From: Rheinheimera riviphila
GTDB taxonomy: Bacteria > Pseudomonadota > Gammaproteobacteria > Enterobacterales > Alteromonadaceae
Direction of reading: 5' to 3'
Assembly (NCBI RefSeq): GCF_004005945.1
Contig: NZ_SACS01000008.1
Coordinates: forward strand, 1 to 64,000
Length of the DNA stretch: 64,000 bases
Shown here: positions 63,533 to 64,000 of the stretch, piece by piece
Layout of the letters: each line of letters opens with the position of its first letter
Position numbering within the stretch: position 1 is the first letter of the stretch
The notes under the pieces: model-generated
The model's database searches: none
Told to the model about the DNA's origin: nothing
Seen by the model: only the letters and a program-made list of their open reading frames with translations
Program-made: the position numbers and the translations under genes

Positions 63533-64000
63533 CAGGATGTCCTCCCGCGACGCCACAACGACCATGGCATTTGCACCAGCCACAACAGAGTTATCAACAG
63601 CAGGGCGCCCGCTAATGGCCAGTGCAACAAACTTTGTTGTGGCCGGTACGTCAGTTGGTCCCGTTCAATCGGTTCTAACTGATCCAGCAACTGATAAATT
63701 TGTGCCAGTTCTTTTAAATCGCGGGCACGGAAATAACGACCGCCGGTTTCGGAAGCTAGTTCAGTCAGCAGTTTTTCGTCCAGATCATCTGATGGGTTGA
63801 TAATTTGCGGTCCAAAAATACCTTGTTGCACCATTTGCTCAGCGCCGACACCCACAGTATAGATTTTTACTCCAGCCGCTTTGGCCAGTTTTAAAGCTTC
63901 ACGTGGCTGAATGTTGCCAGCGGTATTGGCGCCATCACTGAGTAAAATCAGCACTTTATTCGAGCTTTGATAGGTGTTGAACCGCTTGACCGATAAGCCA
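63532..64000 (-). CDS. batA: BatA-like VWA protein, C-terminal part (runs off window)
   Basis: Open to the window edge; the visible 155 residues read from GLSVKRFNTYQSSNKVLILL. Contains LLSDGANTAGN, IYTVGVGAEQM, FGPQIINPSDDLDEKLLTEL and a C-terminal membrane helix (WPLAGALLLITLLWLVQMPW). This is the end of a VWA domain with BatA-type tail. The MIDAS start is beyond base 64000. First visible gene of the Bat operon; coupled to the fusion gene (TGATG). Confidence 0.87.
   Translation of the reverse strand, partial: GLSVKRFNTYQSSNKVLILLSDGANTAGNIQPREALKLAKAAGVKIYTVGVGAEQMVQQGIFGPQIINPSDDLDEKLLTELASETGGRYFRARDLKELAQIYQLLDQLEPIERDQLTYRPQQSLLHWPLAGALLLITLLWLVQMPWSLWRRGRTS

Overview
The window is about 50% GC, gene dense, and looks like the chromosome of a Gram-negative gammaproteobacterium. 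Lipoproteins, an outer-membrane beta-barrel, a tesA/ybbA/ybbP block, a folX/yfcH pair, a PhoP/PhoQ-like pair, putP and a Bat operon all point that way. A Rheinheimera/Alishewanella-type member of the Alteromonadales/Chromatiales is my best guess. That placement is inference from gene content, not a measured identity. Family names below are recalled from the published TIGRFAM/Pfam families; no search was run.

Layout. (1) Bases 1-127 hold the end of an IS256-family element, abutting the terminator of the first chromosomal gene. (2) Bases about 130-45,020 are one very large exosortase A (XrtA, EpsH1-type) exopolysaccharide / PEP-CTERM protein-sorting locus. It contains the TPR lipoprotein PrsT, an acyl carrier protein, an acyl-CoA ligase, a PLP decarboxylase and two alpha/beta hydrolases. 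It also has a beta-helix protein, three ATP-grasp proteins, a DegT aminotransferase and a Wzx flippase. There are five GT4-type glycosyltransferases, three polysaccharide deacetylases, an O-antigen-ligase-like protein, a CapK-like adenylate-forming enzyme and an asparagine-synthase-like amidotransferase. The exosortase (fused to an EpsI domain), a FemAB-like protein and an initiating sugar transferase complete the long minus-strand run. Divergent from it lie the outer-membrane export lipoprotein, chain-length determinant, tyrosine autokinase and outer-membrane barrel; a convergent ExeA-like ATPase closes the locus. (3) Bases 45,250-45,941 are a promoter plus six tRNA genes (Ala-Glu-Glu-Glu-Glu-Ala). 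(4) Bases 46,125-64,000 are ordinary chromosome: tesA, ybbA-ybbP, yfcH-folX, a PhoPQ-like system, a glycine-zipper lipoprotein, a ComEA-like protein, an EAL-HDOD protein, putP, an ECF sigma factor with its probable anti-sigma factor, and a Bat operon running off the right edge.

How the EPS genes fit together (inference from families). The polyprenol-phosphate sugar transferase starts a repeat unit and the glycosyltransferases extend it. The deacetylases, FemAB, aminotransferase, amidotransferase, ATP-grasp and acyl-carrier module probably decorate it with amino or acyl groups. Wzx flips it, and Wzz/kinase/Wza-like/outer-membrane proteins polymerise and export it. XrtA and the O-ligase-like protein handle PEP-CTERM proteins, but I found no PEP-CTERM substrate in the window. 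Most minus-strand genes overlap by 1-22 bp, so translational coupling is widespread.

Points that deserve attention: a 39-codon membrane microprotein gene coupled at both ends inside the EPS operon; a four-copy 14-bp tandem repeat carrying the ribosome-binding site of the amidotransferase gene; ERIC-type elements whose ends abut stop codons; a hydrolase pair with Cys and Arg at the nucleophile position; and a carrier-protein module of unknown chemistry.
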